The position numbers and the translations under genes were made by a program. A stretch of 64,000 nt of DNA from Brevundimonas subvibrioides (GTDB lineage: Bacteria > Pseudomonadota > Alphaproteobacteria > Caulobacterales > Caulobacteraceae). Positions 34,464-42,138 of the stretch are shown in pieces. The stretch lies in NCBI RefSeq assembly GCF_027271155.1, contig NZ_CP114542.1, positions 2,170,001 through 2,234,000 on the forward strand, written 5' to 3'. The stretch's first letter is position 1. Each line of letters starts with the position of its first letter. A model generated the notes under the pieces. It saw only the letters and a list, made by a program, of their open reading frames with translations. It had not been told where the DNA came from and did no database searches.

Positions 34464-34491
34464 GGGGGGCCTCAGAACCTTGAGACCCCCC
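34464..34491 (-). terminator. Hairpin after the capsid gene
   Basis: On the minus strand GGGGGG-T-CTCA pairs with TGAG-G-CCCCCC around a 6-nt loop, 8 nt after the capsid stop. There is only a short GTTTG after it, so it is a weak terminator or a message-stabilising hairpin, as often found after major capsid genes. Confidence 0.5.
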
Positions 34492-34498
34492 TGACCCG

Positions 34499-35890
34499 TT
34501 AGGGCTTGATGCCGGTGATCTTGTGGAAGGCCGCGACGTGCTCGACGGCGAAGGTTCCACGAAGGTGGGCGACGAAGGCGAACTGGAAGTTTTCCGCGTA
34601 GCGCTCCTTGAGGATTTCGATCCGCAGGCCGTTACGGATGCCGATCAAGTATCGGCTGAAGTCGCCGGTGATGATCGACGCCTCGTTCGTTCCCACGCCG
34701 CCGTTGATCGGAACGGCCGTGGTCGTCAGCTGCTGGATAGCCGCGACCTTGGCGGCGGCCTGCAGGGGCTGGCCTTGAGCGTCCACCAGGCCCGTCAGCT
34801 TCCCATCCTCGCGGGGGTGCATGATGTAGGCCGTGGGCGTGGCGTTGGCCGTCAGAACGGCAGTCCGGGCGGTATTCAGGGGGAGATAGTTGGCCAGCAC
34901 TGCGTTGTGAGCGAGCGCCCCGATGCCGGCCATATTGACCAGGCCCTCGGGCTCCGAACCCGTGCCCGAACCGAAGAGACCAGCGCGGTCAAACTCGACC
35001 GCCATTGCTGCCGTCAGGCTCCTTTGCAGGGCCTCCTCGATGTTCAGGCTGTCCTCCAGAACTTCGCGGCTGACCTTGACCAGCACGGCGAGGGATTTCG
35101 GGGCCATCGACACCCGGGTGAAGGTCGGGTCGCTTTCCGCGATCGCCGCGTTCTCAGCCCGCCAGGCCGGAACCGGGTCGGTCGCGATCTTGGCGATGTA
35201 GTTTTGATCGGAGGAGAGCGGGACCGTGCGAGCGCCAGCGCGGACCAGGACCGATTGCGCCCGCAGGCGGTCGATCAGCTGGGCCGACAGGATATCGGGA
35301 ACGGTGAAGCCACCGGCCGAGTCGGTGCCTTCGGACAGGGCGCGCTTTTCTTCGTCGTTCTTCGGGCCGAGCACCATCGCGCGGAGGAGAGCCCCGGCCG
35401 AGACGCCGAACTCCTGACGGTTCTTGCCATGCTCGCGAGCCCAGTCCGCCATCCGCTGTTCGGGACGAAGGGCATAGGCAAGGTCAACGTCCGGCGCTTC
35501 ATGGCCGCCACGGCCTTCGGAACGCGCGCTCTCACCATACCAGACCGAGTCACGAGGGATGGGACGCCGGGCGGCGCGGGCGGACTCAGTGCGAGCGCCG
35601 CGGTTGCCTTGCTCGATCCTGTAGTCCTTCTCTTCCGAAATCAGATCATAGACGGCCATGAGGCCGTCATGGGCTTCCGACAGCGAGCGTTCCTCGGCTT
35701 CATCTGCGCCGTCCATCTTGTCGAGCACACCGCGAGAGATATCGCCGACCGAACGCTGGGCAGCGTTCAGCTTGGACCATTCCATCAGGTGCGGCTCGAA
35801 ATTCTCAGGGTCAGGGATGCCGATGCCGCGCAGCTTGAGGCCCGCGTGCTTTTTGACCGCCTGGGCGGTGCGAAGTTCCATGATGCTCAT
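34499..35890 (-). CDS. HK97-family major capsid protein
   Basis: A 463-residue capsid precursor. Residues 1-170 are a charged helical delta/scaffold region; the HK97 fold follows (SEGTDSAGGFTVPDILSAQLIDRL, SVLVRAGARTVPL, KSLAVLVKVSREVLEDSLNIEEAL, FDRAGLFGSG, YIMHPREDGKL, ITGDFSRYLIGIRNGLRIEI). The shell protein normally needs a prohead protease to remove the delta domain; none is seen in the element. The start at 35890 has AAGGA upstream. About 190 bp without a gene precede it (35891-36083). Confidence 0.9.
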   Translation of the reverse strand: MSIMELRTAQAVKKHAGLKLRGIGIPDPENFEPHLMEWSKLNAAQRSVGDISRGVLDKMDGADEAEERSLSEAHDGLMAVYDLISEEKDYRIEQGNRGARTESARAARRPIPRDSVWYGESARSEGRGGHEAPDVDLAYALRPEQRMADWAREHGKNRQEFGVSAGALLRAMVLGPKNDEEKRALSEGTDSAGGFTVPDILSAQLIDRLRAQSVLVRAGARTVPLSSDQNYIAKIATDPVPAWRAENAAIAESDPTFTRVSMAPKSLAVLVKVSREVLEDSLNIEEALQRSLTAAMAVEFDRAGLFGSGTGSEPEGLVNMAGIGALAHNAVLANYLPLNTARTAVLTANATPTAYIMHPREDGKLTGLVDAQGQPLQAAAKVAAIQQLTTTAVPINGGVGTNEASIITGDFSRYLIGIRNGLRIEILKERYAENFQFAFVAHLRGTFAVEHVAAFHKITGIKP

Positions 35891-36083
35891 GGGGTCTGTT
35901 CCTTCTCAGATGCGGGCGCAGGGCGTATCGACGCTCGAGCGAAACCGCAGGGTTGAACCTTGGGGTTTGCCCAGCGCGCGACCCCATCAGGGCACCGTCT
36001 GGAAGGCTGCGATGCATCCGCGCCATCAGCGCGGACGATCAACCAGCCCGTCGAATGTGCCCGATTTGTTCTCTCACAGCAAG

Positions 36084-36305
36084 TCAATGCGCAGTGCCCT
36101 GCGAATGTCTGCGGGCGATGGCTTCGACCAGCACGTCGAAGGCCGATAGGGCGCGTGGCGCATCCCAGGCCATGCTCAGAATGTCCGCCCCGGCGGCGAG
36201 CATGGTCAGCGCGAGCTCAACGGGACTGTGGCCGGCGGCCATCTGCTCGTTGACCAGAGCCTCAACGCGGCGGGCGGCGTCCGTTCGGTTGTCTTCGCTG
36301 CTCAT
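36084..36305 (-). CDS. Small phage protein, unknown
   Basis: A 73-residue helical protein (ALVNEQMAAGHSPVELALTMLAAGADILSMAW). No family recognised. Its ATG overlaps the stop of the preceding 52-residue gene by 4 nt, in a chain of coupled small genes. Confidence 0.6.
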   Translation of the reverse strand: MSSEDNRTDAARRVEALVNEQMAAGHSPVELALTMLAAGADILSMAWDAPRALSAFDVLVEAIARRHSQGTAH

Positions 36306-36460
36306 CCTTGTTCCTTTTCGGTGAGGGCCGCCGTGATGGCAGCGCGTGTGGATTTCCGAAGACGCTTGATCGTCCGTTCGGTGAAGCCGTTCCTGCGAAG
36401 GCCCTCCTCGGCGAGGGCCAGCACCCGGGCGATTTCGGCAGGATCTGGAGCATTGCTCAT
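36302..36460 (-). CDS. Very small phage protein (52 residues)
   Basis: MSNAPDPAEIARVLALAEEG then a basic helix (RTIKRLRKSTRAAITAAL), ending KEQG. It overlaps both neighbours by ATGA, has phage-like composition and is the only frame that keeps the coupled chain intact. No family; possibly a small DNA- or protein-binding helix pair. Confidence 0.6.
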   Translation of the reverse strand: MSNAPDPAEIARVLALAEEGLRRNGFTERTIKRLRKSTRAAITAALTEKEQG

Positions 36461-36813
36461 CGGCCAGGCCTCCTCATGGGTGCCCGCGCGCGCGAGAAGT
36501 CTGTGTTTGGGTTATCGTTCCAGAACCCGGCCGGTGTCCGCGTCGAACCCGCCAGAACGCTCAATGCCCCCTCTGCCCGCTCGATCATGGCCTCCGCAGT
36601 TTGAAGCTGGGTGATGAAGCCGGGCAGGCTGTCGCCGCGAATATGGAACCGACGAAACGGGCGATCAGGTGGTGTCTTCCCAATGGGAACCTCCTGAAGC
36701 TGGAGATGCAGGCTGCCGCGCATCCAGACCAGCGAGGCCAACATTGCTACGCCGGGGTTCAGATCGACGAGGCCGAGCTTCGCCTCCACGGTGCCGTGTG
36801 GTTTGACGCTCAT
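36457..36813 (-). CDS. Small phage protein, unknown
   Basis: A 118-residue protein, strand-rich first half (LVDLNPGVAMLASLVWMRGSLHLQLQEVPIGK), then a helix (FITQLQTAEAMIERAEGALSVLAG) and a basic tail. ATG 36813 overlaps the upstream stop by 4 nt, so it is preferred to ATG 36900. Family unknown. Confidence 0.55.
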   Translation of the reverse strand: MSVKPHGTVEAKLGLVDLNPGVAMLASLVWMRGSLHLQLQEVPIGKTPPDRPFRRFHIRGDSLPGFITQLQTAEAMIERAEGALSVLAGSTRTPAGFWNDNPNTDFSRARAPMRRPGR

Positions 36814-37049
36814 TGCTGACGCCCCATGATCGGACAGCCCAGCTCTTCGGCCGACCAGGTCCAGAGATCGGAAGGCTCGCCGTCTATCAAGGTGGTGCAT
36901 TCGATCACCCGAAGCGGTGAGGCCGTTTCCGCACCACCACCACTGCCCCCCTCTATAGGAGGTGGGGCAGGTGGTGCAGTGGTGCAGACGGGTGCAACAC
37001 CGGGTTCAGATGCGTGGTGGTGCAAGGTGGTGCAGTGGTGCGCTTTCAT
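36810..37049 (-). CDS. Small phage protein whose codons contain GGTGCA repeats
   Basis: A 79-residue protein beginning MKAHHCTTLHHHASE, with the Cys/Thr/His pattern CTT repeated (CTTLHHH, VCTTAPPAP, ECTTLID). The pattern is a translation of repeated TGGTGCA DNA, so the protein may be secondary to a DNA signal. ATG 37049 overlaps the helicase stop by ATGA. Family unknown. Confidence 0.5.
   Translation of the reverse strand: MKAHHCTTLHHHASEPGVAPVCTTAPPAPPPIEGGSGGGAETASPLRVIECTTLIDGEPSDLWTWSAEELGCPIMGRQQ
36894..37043. repeat. Iteron-like GGTGCA cluster next to the helicase gene
   Basis: GGTGCA starts at 36894, 36973, 36981, 36991, 37019 and 37029, with GGTGCG at 37038 and an inverted GCACCA at 36931. 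Several copies are 8-10 bp apart, near one helical turn. The cluster ends at the 3' end of the RepA-like helicase gene and may be a replication or regulator-binding site. Confidence 0.4.
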
Positions 37050-38368
37050 GCTGTTTCGGCCCATTTCCCGACCTCAATCATCGGCCGTTCCTGACGTGTC
37101 TTGTCGGGTGCCATCACCCGGTTGAGCGCCCCCTCCTTCAGCCATCTGGCCAGCAAGCTCTTGACCTTGGACTTGTCGCCCGCGTCATCGAGGTTGAGCC
37201 CCAGCGTGTCGGCGACAGCGCGTCCGGCCCATTCGTTCGCCTGACTGTTCTCGCGCCACTGGCCGCCATCGATCGCCCGCTGAACAGCAAGCAGATCGGC
37301 CGCCGTGACCCCGTCGAAGGCATCGGGCCACTGCCAGGTGCGAACCGCTCCGACATTGTCGGATGGCTCATAGTCGTCGCCGTTGCCCAGATCGACGCTG
37401 GCCACCTGAAACCAGTCCGCGCCTTCGGCCGGCGGCGCGAGGTTGGCCTTGCCGTTCTCGACCCTGAAATACGCTTCGCCCGGCTTGACGCCGGCTCGCT
37501 CTCGCTCCTCTTTCGACATGGCATTCAGGACGCGGGCGGACCTGGCGGCATTGAGAAGCGACACGGCTCCCCGGCCATCCTCGACCGTGGTCTCGGCACC
37601 GTTCGTCTTGCGGGTGTGGTGCACCAGCTCGATCGCCGTGTTCGTCACGTCCGCGATCTTGCCCCAGCGTTTGGCCACCAGGTCGATCGCGTTGTTATCG
37701 TTCTCAGTGACCCGGTGCGAACTGACGAACGGATCAATGATGACGACATCGAGTCTCAGGGTGCGGATGGTGTCCAGCACGGCCTCGACGTTCGGCCCTA
37801 GGATGGTCGCGCCGGATGGACCTTGCTCGGCAATGATGACCTCATCCTCTCGACCGCTGCCCAAGTGAAGCCACCCTTCCAGATCGTCGCGATAGAGGTC
37901 GTGTAGGAGAGACGCCGCGAGGGCCCGGCGTTCGGTTTCCTCGAACGGATCTTCGCCGTTCCAGTAGCCGACCCTCAGACGCTCGCGGGGCCGGATGCCC
38001 AGGACCGGCTTGCCGCTGGCCATCGCCATTGCTTCAGAGAGAACCAGGGCGGACTTGCCGACACCGCCGGGGGCAAAGGTAGCGCTCACGAACCTGCGGA
38101 TCAGATGCCGGCCATAGACCCACTGGCGACGCGGCATGGTGGCCGGGTCGCGCCAAACGAATGGTCGGACGAACTGGCCGAGCGGTCGGTCGAGATCGTC
38201 AGCAGTCGTCCCATCGAGATCGACGCCCCAGTCTTCGGCGCTCATCACGTCGGGAATGCCGGGCCTGGTCGTGGTCGTCTGGGCATCCCACCATGCCTCG
38301 ACCTCTGCATCGGTCCTGCAGTCTGACAGCTTCTCAGGGTGATCGTCGGCGGCTGGATAGGCGCTCAT
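37046..38368 (-). CDS. RepA/DnaB-like AAA ATPase (replicative helicase-type)
   Basis: A 440-residue P-loop ATPase of the AAA_25/RepA group. Walker A is APGGVGKSAL (about 98-107), then WNGEDPFEET, Walker B LDVVIIDPFVSSH and ELVHHTRK, as in hexameric helicases of phages and plasmids. A C-terminal winged-helix-like region follows. It should unwind or organise replication of the excised element. Its stop overlaps the next small gene, and its start overlaps the upstream one by ATGA. Confidence 0.82.
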   Translation of the reverse strand: MSAYPAADDHPEKLSDCRTDAEVEAWWDAQTTTTRPGIPDVMSAEDWGVDLDGTTADDLDRPLGQFVRPFVWRDPATMPRRQWVYGRHLIRRFVSATFAPGGVGKSALVLSEAMAMASGKPVLGIRPRERLRVGYWNGEDPFEETERRALAASLLHDLYRDDLEGWLHLGSGREDEVIIAEQGPSGATILGPNVEAVLDTIRTLRLDVVIIDPFVSSHRVTENDNNAIDLVAKRWGKIADVTNTAIELVHHTRKTNGAETTVEDGRGAVSLLNAARSARVLNAMSKEERERAGVKPGEAYFRVENGKANLAPPAEGADWFQVASVDLGNGDDYEPSDNVGAVRTWQWPDAFDGVTAADLLAVQRAIDGGQWRENSQANEWAGRAVADTLGLNLDDAGDKSKVKSLLARWLKEGALNRVMAPDKTRQERPMIEVGKWAETA

Positions 38369-38547
38369 CGCACCACCTCCAGGCCGCAGAAATGGCCGTC
38401 ATCGTTGAAGCTGGACCGCAGTTTGGTGTAGTGTGTCCCTGCCTCGTCATGGTGGCGCTCCGACTGAACCGCCCCGGTTTCGCCCGCCAGCGAGCCGGGG
38501 TTTTTCGTGAATGGCCGTGTCGGGCAGTAACCTGTTGCGACCCTCAA
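38365..38547 (-). CDS. Very small phage protein, TTG start
   Basis: A 60-residue frame starting at TTG 38547, which overlaps the upstream TGA as TTGA, and ending in a 4-nt overlap with the helicase start. The sequence (CPTRPFTKNPGSLAGETGAVQSERHHDEAGTHYTKL) matches no family. The two overlaps are the main support. Confidence 0.45.
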   Translation of the reverse strand: MRVATGYCPTRPFTKNPGSLAGETGAVQSERHHDEAGTHYTKLRSSFNDDGHFCGLEVVR

Positions 38548-38837
38548 AAGGCGACCTCCGGCTCGTCGTCCCCGGTGATCGCCCCCTCGTCTTCGCAAGC
38601 CTCCTCGGCGTCGATCCAGTCCGACCCCAGGGGTTCCGACTTAATCGCCCAGTCCTGATCCATAGCGAGCATGAACGATAGTGATGGTTCGAGGTCGTTG
38701 CCGGGCTCGAAATCGGCATCGCCATCCATCCGGTCCAGGGCGAGGATCAGCCGGTCAACGGCGGCCTCCATTTTGCTGCGAAGGCGTTGCCGGGCGACGG
38801 CGGGGTGTTCGGTTATGGGGAGGTGAAGGACAACCAT
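38544..38837 (-). CDS. Small phage protein, unknown
   Basis: A 97-residue acidic protein (LRSKMEAAVDRLILALDRMDGDADFEPGND; SDWIDAEEACEDEGAITGDDEPEVAF). No family recognised. It follows the AlpA-like gene by 3 nt. Confidence 0.55.
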   Translation of the reverse strand: MVVLHLPITEHPAVARQRLRSKMEAAVDRLILALDRMDGDADFEPGNDLEPSLSFMLAMDQDWAIKSEPLGSDWIDAEEACEDEGAITGDDEPEVAF

Positions 38838-38840
38838 GCC

Positions 38841-39029
38841 TCACACACCCTCGCGTTCGGCAATCCGGGCCTCGACCCACCCATTGACTTCGCTTTCAAG
38901 CCATCCGTTGGCCCGCAGGTTCAGCTTGACCGGCTTGGGGAAACTGCCGTTGCCCATCTTCTCATAGATGGTCGATCGGCGCAGGGACGTGCGCTCGATG
39001 ACCTGCGGAAGCCTCAGTAACTTTTGCAT
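38841..39029 (-). CDS. AlpA-family regulator / excisionase-like protein
   Basis: A 62-residue MerR-like HTH protein: LLRLPQVIERTSLRRSTIYEKMGNGSFPKPVKL, typical of AlpA regulators, which switch on integrase or act as excisionase. ATG 39029 has GGAG 7 nt upstream; an in-frame ATG at 39059 has none. In satellites AlpA often starts the activation cascade. Confidence 0.85.
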   Translation of the reverse strand: MQKLLRLPQVIERTSLRRSTIYEKMGNGSFPKPVKLNLRANGWLESEVNGWVEARIAEREGV

Positions 39030-39082
39030 TGCCGTCTCCGGTGCATTTCGGACGGCCAAGCACTTATGCGGACGCTAACGCC

Positions 39083-39769
39083 CTAATCACCTCGTTTAGG
39101 GCGCTTTCGCGGAGAGTAATAATCGGCCTCAATCGCCTTGGCCGTGACACCCTCCTGCTCTGCGATGATGGCAAAGGCAGCTGTTTTCTTGATCGGGGCC
39201 GGTCCATTGCAGAGAGCGTTAACGGCCGTGACGCGCTCGGCCTGGCTACGTCCCTTTCGAGAGTCCTTCCCAGCCTTATGGATCGTCTTTCCGGTGATCC
39301 AGACGCGTTCGTGCTCCAGCTTGATCCGGGACTCCGCCCTCAGGACGCCCAAGTAGTATGCGAATAGTGCAGCGCGGGCGTGGTCGCCGCGCGCCTGATT
39401 ATCCCGGATCCAGTGGACTCTATCCATCATCGCGGCAGCTAAGCCGGCGGGACTATCTTTCGCAATGCCCTTAGCTTGAGCGAGCGGCTCTACCGTGTTG
39501 GCGATGCCCCATCCTGCCAACCAGTCTTCGTCTGCCCAAGGCTTCCATTCGCCCGAAGTCTTATAGGCGTAGCAGCCATGGGAGCTGGGTAAACCCGCAT
39601 CTAGCAACGGCCCCCGACAGGCTCGCTCGATCGATGCAATGAGTCCATCCAGGCCTGCGGCTTCTAGAGCGGAAACGACCTCCGGGTTTTCTCGGTCCTC
39701 GTTCAGGTCCCAGCGGAGGGTCGCCTTTTCCGTTAGGCCGCTACCGGTTGTTCCTCTTCGCAGTGTCAT
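39083..39769 (-). CDS. Hypothetical protein next to the integrase
   Basis: A 228-residue soluble protein of no known family. Features: LIASIERACRGPLLDAGLP, WKPWADEDWLAGWGIANTVEPLAQ, and a C-terminal helical stretch with a basic end (VTAKAIEADYYSPRKRPKRGD). Its ATG overlaps the integrase stop as ATGA, so the two are co-translated. It is less GC3-biased than host genes, as expected for a phage gene. Confidence 0.6.
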   Translation of the reverse strand: MTLRRGTTGSGLTEKATLRWDLNEDRENPEVVSALEAAGLDGLIASIERACRGPLLDAGLPSSHGCYAYKTSGEWKPWADEDWLAGWGIANTVEPLAQAKGIAKDSPAGLAAAMMDRVHWIRDNQARGDHARAALFAYYLGVLRAESRIKLEHERVWITGKTIHKAGKDSRKGRSQAERVTAVNALCNGPAPIKKTAAFAIIAEQEGVTAKAIEADYYSPRKRPKRGD

Positions 39770-41004
39770 CGTAGCGCCACCACGTTACCCCGCTCTGTAG
39801 CCGTCACGATCCGCTTGACCTCGGCTGCCCATGCGTCCAGTGCGTGCCGCTTTTCCTCCAGGAAGTCGTGGCGCTGATAGACGCCGACCAGGCCGCCGCG
39901 TGTCCCTGCGACGTGGTTCAGCACCGCCTCAGTGACCTCTAGCCGGATAGCCAAGCGTTGAAGGCCGGTCGCCATCGTTCGCCGAAGATCGTGCAGCGTC
40001 CAATGCTCAACCGGCCCCCCTAGCTCCTTGGCCATGTTTCCGATGATCCTCGCCAGCGCCTTGCTGAAGCCTGACGCGCCACGTTCAGGGTCAGTGCGCG
40101 AGGGAAATAGCTTCGCGCTCCCGTCGATCGTCGGCAGGGCCTTTACGATTGTCACCGCCGCCGGAGATAGCGGAACAAGGTGCGCCTTACCGTTCTTCGC
40201 CCGGTCGCCTGGGATGGTCCACAAGCCCGCCTCTAGGTCGAACTCATCACGATCGGCGCTAAACACTTCATCGCGGCGCTGCCCGGTCAGGATCAGCAGT
40301 CGGACGGCAGGGCCCCAAGGGTGCCCCTCCTCCTCCAGCACCGTCCACAAGGCTTTGATTTCATCGATGGTCAGCACCCGCTCGCGGGCCTTCGGCCTGT
40401 CCGGCTTTCCCGCGTCTCGGCACGGGTTGACCTCCAGGCGGTGAAGACGAGGCATGGCCCAGGAATAGAACGCCGACAGCTGGGCAGCGACAGCGCGGGC
40501 CATGACGGGGGTAGGCTTGCCGCCGGCAGTCGCCACCCCGTCGACCAGCCGGGTTATGTCGGCGCGGGTGATGCTGTCCGCCAAGCGGTCCCCGATTGCC
40601 GGCAGGACATACCGCTCGAATATCCGTTCGATTTCGCCGATCGAACGCTTGCCCGCCTTCGCCTTCTTGTAGTTGGCAAACAGTGCGCGGATCGTGCCCG
40701 AGCCCGCGCCGCTCGCCTTGCGGGTTTCACCTCTCGGGTCGGCACCACCCTCGATGTCGTTCAGCAGGGACCGCGCTTTCTTGCGAGCGTCTGACAGAGT
40801 GAAGCGCCGGTCATGGAAGCGGCCGACGGTGAGGTTGGCAATGCGCCCGCCGATGCGCTTTCGGATGATGAACGTCCGGACACCGGATGCTCCGATGCGG
40901 ATCCGAAGGCCAGGAACAACCTTGTCGCTGTATTCGGCCTGTCCCTTCTCTGGAACGTCCAGCCCCTTGATCTTCGCGTCCGTCAGACCGACTGCGCCCG
41001 CCAT
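39766..41004 (-). CDS. int: Tyrosine integrase
   Basis: A 412-residue P4-like integrase: N-terminal arm-binding region (LTDAKIKGLDVPEKGQAEYSDKVVPGLRIRIG), core-binding domain and catalytic domain with Arg in TGQRRDEV, HDLRRTMAT and Tyr in LVGVYQRHDF. It recombines at the tRNA-Lys 3' end. ATG 41004 follows AGGAGG by 6 nt and matches the family N terminus; an in-frame ATG at 41070 would swallow the candidate arm site at 41042-41054. The promoter faces attR. Confidence 0.93.
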   Translation of the reverse strand: MAGAVGLTDAKIKGLDVPEKGQAEYSDKVVPGLRIRIGASGVRTFIIRKRIGGRIANLTVGRFHDRRFTLSDARKKARSLLNDIEGGADPRGETRKASGAGSGTIRALFANYKKAKAGKRSIGEIERIFERYVLPAIGDRLADSITRADITRLVDGVATAGGKPTPVMARAVAAQLSAFYSWAMPRLHRLEVNPCRDAGKPDRPKARERVLTIDEIKALWTVLEEEGHPWGPAVRLLILTGQRRDEVFSADRDEFDLEAGLWTIPGDRAKNGKAHLVPLSPAAVTIVKALPTIDGSAKLFPSRTDPERGASGFSKALARIIGNMAKELGGPVEHWTLHDLRRTMATGLQRLAIRLEVTEAVLNHVAGTRGGLVGVYQRHDFLEEKRHALDAWAAEVKRIVTATERGNVVALR

Positions 41005-41041
41005 CGTGACCTCCTGCATCTGCATCAGCGGGTCTTGGGGT

Positions 41042-41054
41042 CCGTTACCTAAAG
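41042..41054 (-). repeat. Candidate integrase arm site, right
   Basis: The 13-mer CTTTAGGTAACGG reads on the minus strand, mirrored to the copy at 31357-31369, in the int promoter region. Closer to attR, GGACGGTCGCG repeats directly at 41131-41141 and 41151-41161, 20 bp apart. Confidence 0.45.
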
Positions 41055-41167
41055 TAACAGGTTGAGACACATACCCTCGGAAACCGCCGGACGAACATGG
41101 ACGGCAAATGCCTATTTTACAAGGGTTTTGGGACGGTCGCGGACCCGATCGGACGGTCGCGAAAATA

Positions 41168-41217
41168 ACTCTTAATCAGCGGGTCGCAGGTTCGAACCCT
41201 GCATCACCCACCATCGT
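41168..41217 (+). repeat. attR, remote copy of the tRNA-Lys 3' half
   Basis: It matches 31234-31283 at 48 of 50 positions. The two differences (C for T at 41187, G for A at 41201) change the two sides of one T-stem base pair together. It is not a complete tRNA gene. Confidence 0.88.
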
Positions 41218-41302
41218 CCCCTCTGGAACCTGATCCACGGATCGGCGGTTGTCCGGACAGGCGGCGCACAGGCCGCGTGATGTTCAGGGACAGGATCAGG
41301 CC

Positions 41303-41584
41303 ATGAAGACCGCTTCCATACTCGTCGTCGCCGCGCTGGCGACGCTGTCGCTCTCGGCCTGCACCAGGGCTGAGGATACACCGGCGAATGTGCCGGAAAC
41401 CGCCGCCACCATGGCCGAGGGTCAGAATGAGGCGACCGGGGCGATCGAACCTGGTGTTGGCTCGCCTCCCGAACCCGGCGCGGGCGTCCCCGATGCCTCC
41501 CGGCCTGACGTCACGCCGAACCCGGACGGTACCAATCCCGTTCCGCCCCAGCCACGGGACCCGGTTCAGGCCCCGCCTGCCTGA
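41303..41584 (+). CDS. Small Pro-rich lipoprotein
   Basis: A 93-residue precursor with signal and lipobox (ILVVAALATLSLSACTR), then a Pro/Gly/Asp-rich disordered tail (EPGVGSPPEPGAGVPD). No domain recognised. ATG 41303 begins the signal peptide; ATG 41249 lies too far upstream. Confidence 0.65.
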   Translation: MKTASILVVAALATLSLSACTRAEDTPANVPETAATMAEGQNEATGAIEPGVGSPPEPGAGVPDASRPDVTPNPDGTNPVPPQPRDPVQAPPA

Positions 41585-41602
41585 GGCTGTTTCAACCGTC
41601 AA

Positions 41603-42124
41603 TTATCGCGGCTCGTTCACCAGCCACTCGGCGTCACGCCCCGCCTCATAGCCGTCTCTCAGCGCTTGTCGCGGCTGGTCGGCCCCCAGTTGCGAGATCT
41701 GCTCGACCCAGACATCGGCCAGGCGGCGCACCGTCGTCGTGACCCATCCCGGCGCCTGCTGGCGCGACCAATTCTGGATCGAGACGGCGTTGAAGATCAG
41801 CAGAAAGGCCCCCGCGATGACGATCGTGCGGCTGGCCCAGCGCCGGTCACGGGCGGCGACGCCTTCATCGTCGGGCGGCAGTCCCGGCGGAAAGGCGAAC
41901 TGGCCCAGCGCGATCAGCGGCGTCAACGCCGATGCGACGGCAGGCGCTGCCGTCGACAGATCGTGGGCGTCGGCGGTTTCGATCCAGTCGCTGTCAGGGT
42001 CGGCCGCGACGCTGTCCAGATAGGGCTCGGCGCGCTCACCGTCCAAAGGCGGAAAAGGCGACACCGTATTGGCCACGGGAAACGGGCCCAGCGGTATCTC
42101 GGGCTCGTCGGGATGATCGGTCAT
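41603..42124 (-). CDS. Hypothetical single-pass membrane protein
   Basis: A 173-residue protein with an acidic, Pro-rich N-terminal half, one transmembrane helix (TIVIAGAFLLIFNAVSI, about 120-136) and a C-terminal soluble helix. It starts 15 nt after the MBOAT stop on the same strand, so it may belong to the O-acetylation operon. Family unknown. Confidence 0.6.
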   Translation of the reverse strand: MTDHPDEPEIPLGPFPVANTVSPFPPLDGERAEPYLDSVAADPDSDWIETADAHDLSTAAPAVASALTPLIALGQFAFPPGLPPDDEGVAARDRRWASRTIVIAGAFLLIFNAVSIQNWSRQQAPGWVTTTVRRLADVWVEQISQLGADQPRQALRDGYEAGRDAEWLVNEPR

Positions 42125-42138
42125 CGGCCTGCCCCCCC

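Noticed and set aside
41161..41217. Possible second tRNA-Lys gene
   Set aside because: Only the 3' half from the anticodon loop is present; there is no acceptor 5' strand or D-arm. It is attR.
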